A stretch of 64,000 bases of DNA from an uncultured Luteitalea sp. (GTDB taxonomy: Bacteria > Acidobacteriota > Vicinamibacteria > Vicinamibacterales > Vicinamibacteraceae). Position 1 is the stretch's first letter, and each line of letters starts with the position of its first letter. Under the pieces are notes generated by a model. It worked only from the letters and a program-made list of their open reading frames with translations, was not told the origin of the DNA and made no database searches. Shown piece by piece: positions 7,960-19,228 of the stretch. Where the stretch lies: assembly GCA_934541105.1 (NCBI GenBank), contig CAKTDA010000006.1, positions 1-64,000 of the forward strand, given 5' to 3'. The position numbers and the translations under genes were made by a program.

Positions 7960-9468
7960 ATGAAGGTGCTCCTGCTCTCGACGCGCCCGCTGGGCGCCGC
8001 GGACATCGACCGCGTCCTGCTGACGGGAATCTCGCCGTCTGCGGTAGACGTGTGCCCCACGGTGCACCTGGCCATCGCCCGGCTCGACGCCTTCACGCCC
8101 GACCTCATCATCGTCAACCTTCCCGAGCCCGATGCAGGGGATGCCGTACTCCGCCTGCACGAGCGCGGCGTCCGCATTCCGACCGTCGTCGTGGCGGGAG
8201 CGATGACCGCGGCTGCCGATGTGGCCGGGTCCGCGGCCGGCCGGCTGTCCTCGCAAGGTACGGTCAGGGACGGCGCGGCTGCGCACGATGTCGCGGCACC
8301 TGACGGCGACACGGCCCTCCTGACGGCAGATCCGACTGCCGACACGACCGGCGGGGACGGCACGGGTGGCATGGGTCCCGAACCGGTTCCGCCCATGGAC
8401 GCGAGGCTGACCGACGCGGCGCTCGCCGAGGCGCGCGACGAGATCGAGCAGCTCGCACGCGGCGGCGTGACCGACGCGCTCGACACCGAGACGCGCTGGC
8501 TGCTCTACGAGGTGGCCGCGATCGGGCATCTCTCGACGACGCCCGATGGGCGCATCCTCGCGGCCAACGACATCGCCGCACAGTTGCTGGGGCACTTCTC
8601 GAGCCAGGTGTTCGAGGCGGCCGGCTCCATGCCGCAGCCCCTCATCGACGTCGCGGGCGCGTTCGCCCGCAGGCCGTCACGCTTCGAGCTGTGCCTCCAG
8701 CACGGCGAGGACGGGCCCCTGCACTGGATCGTCGGGCTGGCCCTCCCGCAGGCCGGTGCGCCGGGCACGGTGACGTGGTTCCTGATCGACGTCAGCGAAC
8801 AGCGGCTCCAGGCGCGGCGATCGCGGTTCCTGCGGCGGATGGATGCACTGACACACGTGCTCGCGGCTGCGACCGCGGAATGCTCGACGCTGCTCGACAC
8901 CGGGGGCCGTGCCCTGACGGTGGCCCGCGACAGGCTCGCCGGCGACGTGGACGTCGAGCAGGCCGTCCAGGCACTCTCGCGCGCCCGTGCGGTACTGGCG
9001 CAGCTTGCCGGCTTTGCCCGGCGACGTGCACGCCGGCCGGTGCTGAAGGATCTTCGCGCCCTCATCGAGCAGATGAGCGCGGTGCTCGTCCACGTGACCG
9101 GCGACGAGATCGCGTGGTCGATGCACACGGGCGACGCGCCGCTCTATGTGTCACTCGACGCGGCAGAACTCGAGCAGTGCCTCTCGGCGCTCGTGACGCA
9201 GGCACGCGAGGCGCTGCCGCTCGGCGGCCGCATGCGGCTCACGCTGGACTCCGTGCTGCGCGACGCCTCGCAGGAGGAAGGGCGAGGCACTCGGCCCGAA
9301 GTCCGGATGACGATCGAGTTGCAGGGATACGGGCTGCAGGCGATGACGACGCCGCAGGCGCTGGAGACGCAACTGATGCGGCTCGGCGTCGAGCTGACGA
9401 CCGGCCAGCCCGATCACCTCACCACGCGTCTCGTGCTGGCGCTCCCGCGCGTCTTCCTGACGGCCTGA
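7960..9468 (+). CDS. Pseudo receiver/PAS/kinase-like protein, paralogue of 3653-6226
   Basis: A 502-aa protein, a shorter version of the gene at 3653-6226 (one receiver-like and one PAS-like domain, no coiled coil). The receiver-like domain has DLIIVNLPEPDAGD, with Asn53 where Asp would be phosphorylated. A low-complexity Asp/Gly/Thr linker spans ~85-150. The PAS-like domain starts at ~175 (DTETRWLLYEV) and shares a distinctive SMPQPL motif with its paralogue. The DHp-like helix has TAECSTLL near 306 instead of AHDFNNLL. The N-box equivalent LVTQAREALPLGG near 412-424 lacks Asn, and no glycine-rich G-box is evident. It interrupts the pur run on the opposite strand. Function unknown. Confidence 0.7.
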   Translation: MKVLLLSTRPLGAADIDRVLLTGISPSAVDVCPTVHLAIARLDAFTPDLIIVNLPEPDAGDAVLRLHERGVRIPTVVVAGAMTAAADVAGSAAGRLSSQGTVRDGAAAHDVAAPDGDTALLTADPTADTTGGDGTGGMGPEPVPPMDARLTDAALAEARDEIEQLARGGVTDALDTETRWLLYEVAAIGHLSTTPDGRILAANDIAAQLLGHFSSQVFEAAGSMPQPLIDVAGAFARRPSRFELCLQHGEDGPLHWIVGLALPQAGAPGTVTWFLIDVSEQRLQARRSRFLRRMDALTHVLAAATAECSTLLDTGGRALTVARDRLAGDVDVEQAVQALSRARAVLAQLAGFARRRARRPVLKDLRALIEQMSAVLVHVTGDEIAWSMHTGDAPLYVSLDAAELEQCLSALVTQAREALPLGGRMRLTLDSVLRDASQEEGRGTRPEVRMTIELQGYGLQAMTTPQALETQLMRLGVELTTGQPDHLTTRLVLALPRVFLTA

Positions 9469-9478
9469 CCGCCGGCGC

Positions 9479-10516
9479 CTAGCCTTCGTGCCCGACGTAC
9501 TGCACGTCGCGGTCGCCGCTGACGATCTCGCCAATCACGCGTCCGCCCGATTCGCCGGCTTCGGCAAGCCGCTCGAGCACGGTGTTGACTTCGCCCGGCG
9601 CGACGACGAGCACCAGGCCGATGCCCATGTTGAAGGTCCGCCACGCATCGGCGTCCGGCACGTCGCCGCGACGCACGAGCCACGTGAAGAGGGCCGGCAC
9701 GTGCCACGACGACCTGTCGATGCGCGCGGCAGTGCCCGGCGGGAGCACGCGCGGGACGTTGTCGGTGAGCCCGCCGCCCGTGATGTGGGCCATGCCGTGG
9801 ATGTGCCCGGCCTGCACGAGCGGCAGCACGGGCCCGAGGTACGAACGGTGCGGGCGGAGCAACGCCTCGCCGAGGCTGCCGCCGAGCTCGGGGATGTGGT
9901 CGTGAATCCCGAGCATCAACGTGTCGAACGCGATCTTGCGCGCGAGCGAGTAGCCATTCGTGTGAAGGCCCGAGGAAGGCAGCCCGATCACGGCGTCGCC
10001 GACGGCAATCCGCTCGCCCGTCAGCACCTGCCCGTGCTCGACCATGCCGACGATGAAGCCGGCCAGGTCGTACTCGCGATCGGCGTAGAAGCCGGGCATC
10101 TCGGCCGTCTCGCCGCCGAGGAGCGCGCAGTTGTTGGCTGCGCACGCCCGCGCCAGTCCCTCGACGATGTCCACGGCGACGTCGGGCGAGAGACGGCCGG
10201 TCGCAAGGTAGTCGAGGAAGAACAGCGGCCGCGCGCCCTGCACGAGGATGTCGTTGACACAGTGGTTGACGAGGTCCTCGCCGATCGTCGTGTGGCGGTT
10301 CATCATGAACGCCACCTTCAGCTTCGTGCCCACGCCATCGGCGCTCGCGACGAGCACCGGATCGGTGCCGCCCGCCGCGCGCAGGTGGAACAGGCCGCCG
10401 AACGAACCGATGTCCGAGAGGACGCCGGGCGTGAAGGTGCCCTGCGCGAGCCCGCGGATGCGGCGCACGACCTCGTGCCCCGCGTCGATGTCCACTCCGG
10501 ACGACTTGTAATCCAT
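9479..10516 (-). CDS. purM: Phosphoribosylformylglycinamidine cyclo-ligase (AIR synthetase)
   Basis: ATP-dependent closure of the imidazole ring (FGAM to AIR), 345 aa as usual. Family motifs are present: SADGVGTKLKVAFMM, NDILVQGARPLFFLDY, LLGGETAEMPGFY, GLPSSGLHTNGYSL and HITGGGLTDNVPR. The N-terminus MDYKSSGVDIDAGHEVVRRI is typical. It converges tightly with the pseudo-sensor gene (10 nt between stops). It follows the HEAT-repeat gene by about 50 nt and is probably in the same transcript as purF. Confidence 0.97.
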   Translation of the reverse strand: MDYKSSGVDIDAGHEVVRRIRGLAQGTFTPGVLSDIGSFGGLFHLRAAGGTDPVLVASADGVGTKLKVAFMMNRHTTIGEDLVNHCVNDILVQGARPLFFLDYLATGRLSPDVAVDIVEGLARACAANNCALLGGETAEMPGFYADREYDLAGFIVGMVEHGQVLTGERIAVGDAVIGLPSSGLHTNGYSLARKIAFDTLMLGIHDHIPELGGSLGEALLRPHRSYLGPVLPLVQAGHIHGMAHITGGGLTDNVPRVLPPGTAARIDRSSWHVPALFTWLVRRGDVPDADAWRTFNMGIGLVLVVAPGEVNTVLERLAEAGESGGRVIGEIVSGDRDVQYVGHEG

Positions 10517-10567
10517 GCGTGAATCCTCCGCGTCGGCCGTCGTGCGTACACGGGCCGTGGCGGTGCG

Positions 10568-11809
10568 TCAGAACTCCAGTGCGGTGATCAGGACCTGCGC
10601 GGCGGCGCGCGCCGAGGCGTCGGTGTCCGACTCCCAGTAGCTCCGGCGGATGGCGGCAAAGAAGCGCTCTTCCGCGTAGTCCTCTTCGAGCATATCGAAC
10701 GCGTCGCGCAGCAGCAGCGTGGCTTCCTTGCGCGGCAGACCCGGGACGATTCCCACGGCCTGCGCCGGCGACTGCATGACGGCCTTGCCGACCGCGAGCG
10801 CGATAGGCGCGCGAACGGGGTCGTTGGCGGGCATCCCGAGCTCGAACAGCAGCGGCAGGGCGTCGGTCCGTCCGATGGCGGCCAGGTCGGCAAGCGCCGT
10901 GGCCGCCGCGCGGGCGAGCTCCTGGTAGCCGATGTTACGAGTGGCGAACTCGAGCGATTCGCGCACGAAGCGGGTGTGGCCGTCGCAGTTGGAGCCGAGA
11001 CCGCAGATGGCCGCCGCGATCGTCGGCTGCAGTTCGCGTTCGGCGCCCCGCTGCGCGGCGGCAAGCACCGGGAGCCCCCGCGCGTCGCCAATCAGCCCGA
11101 TCGCCCGCACCGCATCGTCCTGCAGCGGGCCATCCTGTTTCGCGATCGAGACGAGCTCGTCGAGCGCATACGCGGCCTTGTGCGCGCCGAGGGCCTCGAT
11201 GACGGCGGCGCGGAAGAAGTCCACGCCCCGCATCAGCTCGCGACGGAGCGTGGCCTGCACCTTCGGATCGGCGCCGTGGGCGGCAAGCGCGCGCACGAGC
11301 GCCGGGCGTACGAACTCCGCCTGCTCCTTCTCGAGCGCCTGCAGCAGGCGCGGCACGAGCGAGGGCTGCGGGTGATCCTCCACGTAGGCATACGCAACCT
11401 CGCGGAGCCGGTCGTTGGAATCGTCGAGCGCCCGGAGGAACACCGGCCGCGTCTTCGGATCGTTGAAGCCCGAGAGGAGCACGAGCGCGCGGAAGCGGAC
11501 GTAGCCGTCCGCGTGCTTCTCCGCGGCTTCCACGAGCAGCGGCACGACGACGGCAGCCGGCGCACGGCGGACGAGCGCCGACGCATCGATCCGCGTGCGG
11601 TAGTCGAGCTTGCCCAGCGTGTCGATTGCCGCCCGGAGGGCTGCGGGGCTTGTCGCCTCACTCGCCGCAGGGGCAGGTGGCGCCTTCCTGGAGCCCGTCG
11701 ATGGCGGCCGCGGGGCTGGCCGCGCCTGGTCGAGCGCCATCGCCGCCGCGCCCGCGGTCAACCCGCAGGCGAGCGCGATGGCTGCCCCGGCCGCGACGCG
11801 CGCGTGCAT
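10568..11809 (-). CDS. Exported HEAT-repeat protein within the pur operon
   Basis: A 413-aa protein with an N-terminal signal-like segment (RVAAGAAIALACGLTAGAAAMA) and a Pro/Ala-rich stretch, then alpha-helical repeats of about 30-40 residues covering ~60-400. Typical lines are VVVPLLVEAAEKHADGYVRF, PVFLRALDDSNDRLREVAYA and LVPRLLQALEKEQAEFVRPA. This is the HEAT/PBS-lyase repeat pattern, usually a protein-binding scaffold. Its ATG follows the purF stop with no gap, so translation is coupled. A periplasmic scaffold among cytoplasmic purine enzymes is unexpected. No catalytic motif seen. Confidence 0.75.
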   Translation of the reverse strand: MHARVAAGAAIALACGLTAGAAAMALDQARPAPRPPSTGSRKAPPAPAASEATSPAALRAAIDTLGKLDYRTRIDASALVRRAPAAVVVPLLVEAAEKHADGYVRFRALVLLSGFNDPKTRPVFLRALDDSNDRLREVAYAYVEDHPQPSLVPRLLQALEKEQAEFVRPALVRALAAHGADPKVQATLRRELMRGVDFFRAAVIEALGAHKAAYALDELVSIAKQDGPLQDDAVRAIGLIGDARGLPVLAAAQRGAERELQPTIAAAICGLGSNCDGHTRFVRESLEFATRNIGYQELARAAATALADLAAIGRTDALPLLFELGMPANDPVRAPIALAVGKAVMQSPAQAVGIVPGLPRKEATLLLRDAFDMLEEDYAEERFFAAIRRSYWESDTDASARAAAQVLITALEF

Positions 11810-13240
11810 CTAGCGCTGCTCCTCGAGCACCATGGCCGGCTTCTCGAGCTTGAGCGCGAGCTGCAGGTAGGCGTCCTGATCCTGCGGGAACTGGATAGGG
11901 TAGGAACCGGTGTAACAGGACGTGCAGTAGTGGCTGCGGTCCTGGCTCACCGCACCGAGCAGGCCGTCGAGGCTCAGGTACGCGAGCGAGTCGGCGTCGA
12001 GGTAGGTGCGAATCTCCTCGAGTGTGTGCGTGGCGGCAATGAGCTCCGACCGTCGCGGTGTGTCCACGCCGTAGAAGCACGGCGAGATCGTCGGTGGGCA
12101 GCTGATGCGCATGTGGACCTCGCGCGCGCCGGCGGCCTTGACCATCCTGACGATCTTGCGGCTGGTCGTGCCGCGCACGATGGAGTCGTCCACGAGCACG
12201 ACGCGCCTGCCTTCGAGGATGCTGCGCACCGGGTTCAGCTTCACGCGCACGCCGAAGTGCCGGATCGACTGCTGCGGCTGGATGAACGTCCGCCCGACGT
12301 AGTGGTTGCGGATGAGGCCCATGCGCAGCGGGATGCCCGACATCTCCGAGTAGCCGATGGCCGCGCACACTCCGGAGTCGGGGATCGGCACGACGACGTC
12401 GGCCTCGACCATGGACTCCTCGGCAAGGCGGCGGCCCATGGCCGTGCGGGTCTCGTTGACGCTGCGCCCGAACACGTAGCTGTCGGGCCGTGCGAAGTAG
12501 ACGTGCTCGAAGATGCAGTGGGACCGCGGCGCCGGCGGGAACGGCTTGTACGACTGCACGCCGGCCGCGGTAATGACGACGATCTCGCCGGGCTCGACGT
12601 CGCGCACGTAGGTGCCGCCGATGAGGTCGAGCGCGCAGGTTTCCGAGCAGGCAATCCAGGCGTCGCCGAGGCGGCCGAGTGCCAGCGGCCTGAAGCCGTT
12701 CGGGTCGCGCGCGGCAATCAGGCGGTCGGGGCCGAGCATGAGGATCGAGTAGGCGCCCTGCACCTGCGCGAGCGACTCGATGGCTGCCTGTTCCGGAGAC
12801 GACGCCGACGATCGCGCGAAGAGGTGGAGCACCACCTCGGTGTCGCTGCTCGTCTGGAAGATCGACCCCTTCGACACGAGGTCGCGGCGAATCTCGCCCG
12901 CGTTCACGAGGTTGCCGTTGTGGCAGATCGCCATCTGGCCGTGGACGCAGTCGATGAGGAACGGCTGCGCGTTGGCGAGCAGGCTCTCACCGGCCGTCGA
13001 GTAGCGCGTGTGCCCGATGGCGCTGTGCCCGATCAGGCTCGTGAGCGTGCGATCGTCGAAGATGTCGGCGACATACCCCATCCCGCGCGCGACCTGCACG
13101 TGATGTCCGTCTGCCGACGCGATGCCCGCGCTCTCCTGGCCGCGGTGCTGCAATGCGTACAACCCGAGGTACGTCAGGTTGGCGGCCTCGGCGTGACCGA
13201 AGATGCCGAAGACCCCGCATTCTTCCTTGAGCTCGTCCAC
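11810..13240 (-). CDS. purF: Amidophosphoribosyltransferase
   Basis: First committed purine step: PRPP + glutamine to phosphoribosylamine. A GTG start at 13240 is chosen because GGAGG (complement at 13245-13249) lies 4 nt upstream and because the longer frame would run into purL. This gives 476 aa with a 7-residue leader before the Ntn nucleophile Cys8 (ECGVFGIFG), which would be exposed by processing. The PRPP loop is VVLVDDSIVRGTTS. Cysteines in HCIFEHVYFARPDS, ISPCFYG and HYCTSCYTG match the 4Fe-4S ligands of the Bacillus-type enzyme, so this is the oxygen-sensitive Fe-S form. The start is 20 nt past the purL stop. Confidence 0.95.
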   Translation of the reverse strand: MDELKEECGVFGIFGHAEAANLTYLGLYALQHRGQESAGIASADGHHVQVARGMGYVADIFDDRTLTSLIGHSAIGHTRYSTAGESLLANAQPFLIDCVHGQMAICHNGNLVNAGEIRRDLVSKGSIFQTSSDTEVVLHLFARSSASSPEQAAIESLAQVQGAYSILMLGPDRLIAARDPNGFRPLALGRLGDAWIACSETCALDLIGGTYVRDVEPGEIVVITAAGVQSYKPFPPAPRSHCIFEHVYFARPDSYVFGRSVNETRTAMGRRLAEESMVEADVVVPIPDSGVCAAIGYSEMSGIPLRMGLIRNHYVGRTFIQPQQSIRHFGVRVKLNPVRSILEGRRVVLVDDSIVRGTTSRKIVRMVKAAGAREVHMRISCPPTISPCFYGVDTPRRSELIAATHTLEEIRTYLDADSLAYLSLDGLLGAVSQDRSHYCTSCYTGSYPIQFPQDQDAYLQLALKLEKPAMVLEEQR

Positions 13241-13260
13241 CAGACCTCCGTCTGCGACGT

Positions 13261-15498
<2,238 letters not shown>

Positions 15499-15527
15499 GA
15501 GGTCGTCTACGTGTGACGGCGTGTTGC

Positions 15528-16229
15528 TCACGCCACGCCGGCCGTCAGGCCGCGCAGCACCGACTCGAACAGCACGAGGCCGTCGTCGCTGCCGAGCGCC
15601 GGTTCGCAGGCGCGCTCGGGGTGCGGCATCAGCCCCACGACGTTGCGGCCGGGGTTGCAGATGCCGGCAATGTTGTTGAGCGAGCCGTTGCAGTTTGCCT
15701 GCTCGGTGATGTCGCCGCCTGCCGTGGCATACCGGAAGATCACCTGGCGGTTCGCTTCGAGACGTTCGAGCACGGCGGGCTCCGCGAAGTACTGCCCCTC
15801 GCCGTGCGCAATCGGAATCCGGAGCACCTGGCTGGCCGTGCAGGCGCTCGTGAACGGCGTGTCCACCTGCTCCACGCGCACGTGGACGTGCTCGCAGCGG
15901 AACTGCACCTGCTGGTTCCGGATCAGCACGCCCTCGAGCAGGCCTGCCTCGCAGAGGATCTGGAAGCCGTTGCAGATGCCCAGCACCGGGCCGCCCTGCG
16001 CCGCGAACTCCGAGACGGCCTGCATCACCGGCGAGAAGCGCGCGATGGCGCCGGTCCGCAGGTAGTCGCCATACGAGAACCCGCCGGGCAGGATGACGAC
16101 GTCGGCGCCGCCGAGCGACGTGTCCTTGTGCCAGAGGAACTCGGCCGGCTGGCCGAGCACGTGCTTCACCGCGTGATACGCGTCGTGATCGCAGTTGGAT
16201 CCGGGAAAGACGACGATCGCGAACTTCAT
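15528..16229 (-). CDS. purQ: FGAM synthase glutaminase subunit
   Basis: Class I glutamine amidotransferase supplying ammonia to PurL (233 aa). The nucleophile is Cys86 in PVLGICNGFQ, and the His-Glu of the triad are in LMPHPERA. The N-terminus MKFAIVVFPGSNCDHD is typical for the separate (PurSQL) type. It sits 14 nt after purS and 29 nt before purL, in the canonical S-Q-L order. Confidence 0.97.
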   Translation of the reverse strand: MKFAIVVFPGSNCDHDAYHAVKHVLGQPAEFLWHKDTSLGGADVVILPGGFSYGDYLRTGAIARFSPVMQAVSEFAAQGGPVLGICNGFQILCEAGLLEGVLIRNQQVQFRCEHVHVRVEQVDTPFTSACTASQVLRIPIAHGEGQYFAEPAVLERLEANRQVIFRYATAGGDITEQANCNGSLNNIAGICNPGRNVVGLMPHPERACEPALGSDDGLVLFESVLRGLTAGVA

Positions 16230-16243
16230 GGCGATGCGCTCCT

Positions 16244-16504
16244 TCAGGCGACGGGCGCCGGCGACTCGAGCCGGAAGCTCTCGATGACGGGGTTCGCGAG
16301 CAGCTTTGCCGAGACCTCGCGCACGACGGCCTCGGCGGCATCGGCGTCAGTCGCGTCCACCTGCACCTCGAAGTACTTGCCCTGCCGCACGTCGGCAACG
16401 GACCCGTATCCCAGGCTGTGGAGCGACTCGACGATGGTGCGGCCCTGCGGGTCGAACACGGAGGGCTTCAGGGTGACGAAGACGCGGACGGTGAAAAGGG
16501 CCAT
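16244..16504 (-). CDS. purS: FGAM synthase subunit PurS
   Basis: 86-aa dimeric subunit that bridges PurL and PurQ. The start is ATG at 16504 (MALFTVRVFVTLKPSVFDPQ); the longer open frame upstream overlaps purB and is not real. The pattern VFDPQGRTIVESLHSLGY and the later VREVSAKLLANPVIESF match the family, with the usual alpha-beta ferredoxin-like arrangement. Normal length is about 80-85 aa. Confidence 0.95.
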   Translation of the reverse strand: MALFTVRVFVTLKPSVFDPQGRTIVESLHSLGYGSVADVRQGKYFEVQVDATDADAAEAVVREVSAKLLANPVIESFRLESPAPVA

Positions 16505-16530
16505 ATCGGTAGCGGGACTCGGGATTCGGG

Positions 16531-17841
16531 TCAGGGTGTATGGGCGTCGTCGCCGAAGACGCGGGCAAAGAGCGTGTCGACGTGGCGCAGTTGCTCGTCG
16601 AGGCTGAACGTCCTGTCGATCTCCTCGCGCGTGAGCACGGCCATGATGTCGGCGTCGGCGAGCAGGAGTTCGCGGAAGTCCTGCTGCTCGTGGAACGAAC
16701 GCATCGCATTGCGCTGCACGAGCACGTAGGCCTGCTCGCGCGACAGCCCGCGCCGTGCGAGCTCGAGCAGCACCTGGCCCGAGAACACGACGCCGCGCGA
16801 CCTGCCGATGTTCTCGAGCATCCGCTCCGGATACACGACCATGCCCGTGACGATGCGCGTGAAGCGCCGCAGCATGTGGTCGAGCGCCAGGAAGCTGTCG
16901 GGCACGATGACCCGCTCGACCGACGAGTGGGAGATGTCGCGCTCGTGCCAGAGGGCGACGTTCTCGAGCGCGGCCACCGCGTTGCCGCGCACGACCCGCG
17001 CCAGGCCGCAGATCTGCTCGCAGCCGACCGGGTTGCGCTTGTGCGGCATGGCCGACGAACCCTTCTGGCCCTTGCCGAACGGCTCCTCGACCTCGCCGAG
17101 CTCGGTCTTCTGCAGGCCGCGAATCTCGAGGGCGAACTTCTCGAGCGACGCGGCGGTGATGGCAAGCGCCGTCATCAGTTCCGCGTGGCGATCGCGCTGC
17201 ACCACCTGCGTGGAGATCGGATCCGGCGTCAGCCCGAGCCGCAGGCAGACGCCTGCCTCGATCGTCGGCGGCAGGTGCGCGAACGTGCCGACGGCCCCCG
17301 AGATCTTGCCGACGCCCACCGCTTCGCGTGCGCGGCGCATGCGGACGATGTCGCGCTGCACTTCCGCGTACCAGAGCGCCAGCTTGAGGCCGAACGTCAT
17401 CGGCTCGGCGTGCACGCCGTGGGTCCGGCCCATCATCGGCGTGCGGCGGTGCTCGAAGGCGCGCGTCCGGATGGCCGAGGCCAGCGCGTCGAGGTCCTCG
17501 AGGATCAGGTCGCACGCCTCGCGCATCTGCAGCGCGAGCGCGGTGTCCACGACGTCCGACGACGTCAGGCCGAAGTGCAGCCAGCGCGCGGCCGGCCCGA
17601 CACGCTCGGCAACCGCGGTCGTGAACGCAATCACGTCGTGCTGGGTCGTCTGCTCGATCTCGTCGATGCGCGCGATGTCGAACCCGGCCTTCTCGCGAAG
17701 CTCGCGCGCGGCATCGGCCGGCACGATGCCGGCCTCGGCCATGGTGTCGGCAGCCGCCAGTTCGACGGCGAGCCAGGTCTCGAAGCGGCGCTGCTCGGCC
17801 CAGATGGCAGACATGGCCGGCTGTGCGTAACGTCGGATCAT
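16531..17841 (-). CDS. purB: Adenylosuccinate lyase
   Basis: Fumarate-releasing lyase acting twice in purine synthesis (SAICAR to AICAR, and adenylosuccinate to AMP). 436 aa, typical of the Bacillus/Thermotoga type. The superfamily signature GSSAMPHKRNP is present, along with FGLTSSDVVDTA and GRTHGVHAEPMTFG (catalytic His region). It is 26 nt upstream of purS and about 40 nt downstream of the M16 protease gene. Confidence 0.97.
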   Translation of the reverse strand: MIRRYAQPAMSAIWAEQRRFETWLAVELAAADTMAEAGIVPADAARELREKAGFDIARIDEIEQTTQHDVIAFTTAVAERVGPAARWLHFGLTSSDVVDTALALQMREACDLILEDLDALASAIRTRAFEHRRTPMMGRTHGVHAEPMTFGLKLALWYAEVQRDIVRMRRAREAVGVGKISGAVGTFAHLPPTIEAGVCLRLGLTPDPISTQVVQRDRHAELMTALAITAASLEKFALEIRGLQKTELGEVEEPFGKGQKGSSAMPHKRNPVGCEQICGLARVVRGNAVAALENVALWHERDISHSSVERVIVPDSFLALDHMLRRFTRIVTGMVVYPERMLENIGRSRGVVFSGQVLLELARRGLSREQAYVLVQRNAMRSFHEQQDFRELLLADADIMAVLTREEIDRTFSLDEQLRHVDTLFARVFGDDAHTP

Positions 17842-17882
17842 CGTGTGGTGGGCGGCCCCGCGGGCACGCCGGCGGGCGCGGT

Positions 17883-19142
17883 TCAGGCCACCGCGAGCCG
17901 CGTGAAGTCGAGGGCCGATGGTCCGGCCGGGCCGAGCACCGTCACGCCGACGGTGTCCTGCGTGAACAGCGTGCCGGCCACGCGACGCACGTCCTCTGCG
18001 GTCGCGTGCTCGATGCCGGCGATGATCTCGTCGAGCGTGACATGGCGCCCGAAGTACATCTCCTGCCGCGCCAGGTGCGTCATGCGGCTCGACGTGCTCT
18101 CGAGGCTCAGCATGAGGCTGCCCTTCAGGTGGTCCTTCGCGCGGCGCAGTTCGTCGTCGGTGACCGGCTCACGCCGCATCGCCCGCATCTCGTCGAACAC
18201 GAGATCCACGACCTCGGGCACGCTCTCGGCTGCGCAGCCGGCATACACCGAGAGCATGCCGGTGTCGCGATAGGACGACACGCCGCTGAACACGGCGTAC
18301 GCGAGCCCGCGCTGCTCGCGGATCGTCTGGAACAGCCGCGAGCTCATCGAGCCGCCGAGAATCACGTTGAGGAGGAACGCCGGGTAGCGCTCGGCGTGCG
18401 CCTGCGGGAACGCCGGCGTGCCGACGACGATGTGGCTCTGCTCGAGGTCCTTGTGGCGCTCGATCTGCGGAGGGTTCGCCGCGGGTGCGACTTCGCGCCA
18501 GTCGGCGCCGGCATCCGGCACCGCGCCGAAGGCCTCCTCCACCATGTCGCGCAGCCGCGCGTGATCGAAGTTGCCGGCGGCAGAGACGATGAGGTTGCGG
18601 CCGACGTACGCCTCGCGGAAGTACCTGGCGAGGATGTCGCGCGTGAAGGACTCGACGGTCTCCGGCGTGCCGAGAATCGGCCGCCCGAGCGGATGGTTGC
18701 TCCAGTAGTGCTCGGTGAACAGCTCGTGGACCAGATCGTCGGGCGTGTCCTCGACCATCTTGATCTCCTCGAGGATCACCTTCTTCTCGCGCTCGATCTC
18801 GTCGACCGGGAATGCCGGGTGGAGCACGAGGTCCGAGAGGATGTCGAAGGCCCGCGGCAGGTGCTCGTCCATCACCTTGATGTAGTAGCCCGCGTATTCC
18901 TTGGACGTGAACGCGTCGAGGTTGCCGCCCATCGAGTCGAACTGCTCGGCGATGTCCTGCGCCGTGCGCCGCTCGGTCCCCTTGAACAGCATGTGCTCGA
19001 TGAAGTGCGCGATGCCCCCCTGCTCGGGCACCTCGTGCCGCGAGCCCCGCGCCAGCCACACGCCAAGGCTCACCGATCGCACGTGGGGCATGGTCTCGGT
19101 CACGAGCCGGACGCCGTTCGGAAGCGTGTCGTGGACGATCAT
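17883..19142 (-). CDS. M16-family zinc peptidase (processing-protease type)
   Basis: 419-aa inverzincin peptidase. The metal motif HxxEH is at residues 46-50 (HFIEHMLFKG), and the downstream ligand Glu lies in EREKKVILEEIKMVED. The family partner segment RGLAYAVFSGVSSYRDTGML is in the C-terminal half. This resembles the Bacillus YmxG/mitochondrial beta-MPP branch. Start ATG at 19142, giving MIVHDTLPNGVRLVTE; the open frame runs 17 codons further but lacks support. No signal peptide, so cytoplasmic. It is the first gene of the minus-strand run leading into purB and diverges from rlmN. Confidence 0.9.
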   Translation of the reverse strand: MIVHDTLPNGVRLVTETMPHVRSVSLGVWLARGSRHEVPEQGGIAHFIEHMLFKGTERRTAQDIAEQFDSMGGNLDAFTSKEYAGYYIKVMDEHLPRAFDILSDLVLHPAFPVDEIEREKKVILEEIKMVEDTPDDLVHELFTEHYWSNHPLGRPILGTPETVESFTRDILARYFREAYVGRNLIVSAAGNFDHARLRDMVEEAFGAVPDAGADWREVAPAANPPQIERHKDLEQSHIVVGTPAFPQAHAERYPAFLLNVILGGSMSSRLFQTIREQRGLAYAVFSGVSSYRDTGMLSVYAGCAAESVPEVVDLVFDEMRAMRREPVTDDELRRAKDHLKGSLMLSLESTSSRMTHLARQEMYFGRHVTLDEIIAGIEHATAEDVRRVAGTLFTQDTVGVTVLGPAGPSALDFTRLAVA

Positions 19143-19228
19143 CGAAAGTGGGGACCGGACCGCGTGAACCGCCGCGGCTCCTGGAAACACCAATGATAGC
19201 AGGTGGCAAACGCGTGACCTCGGTCACA

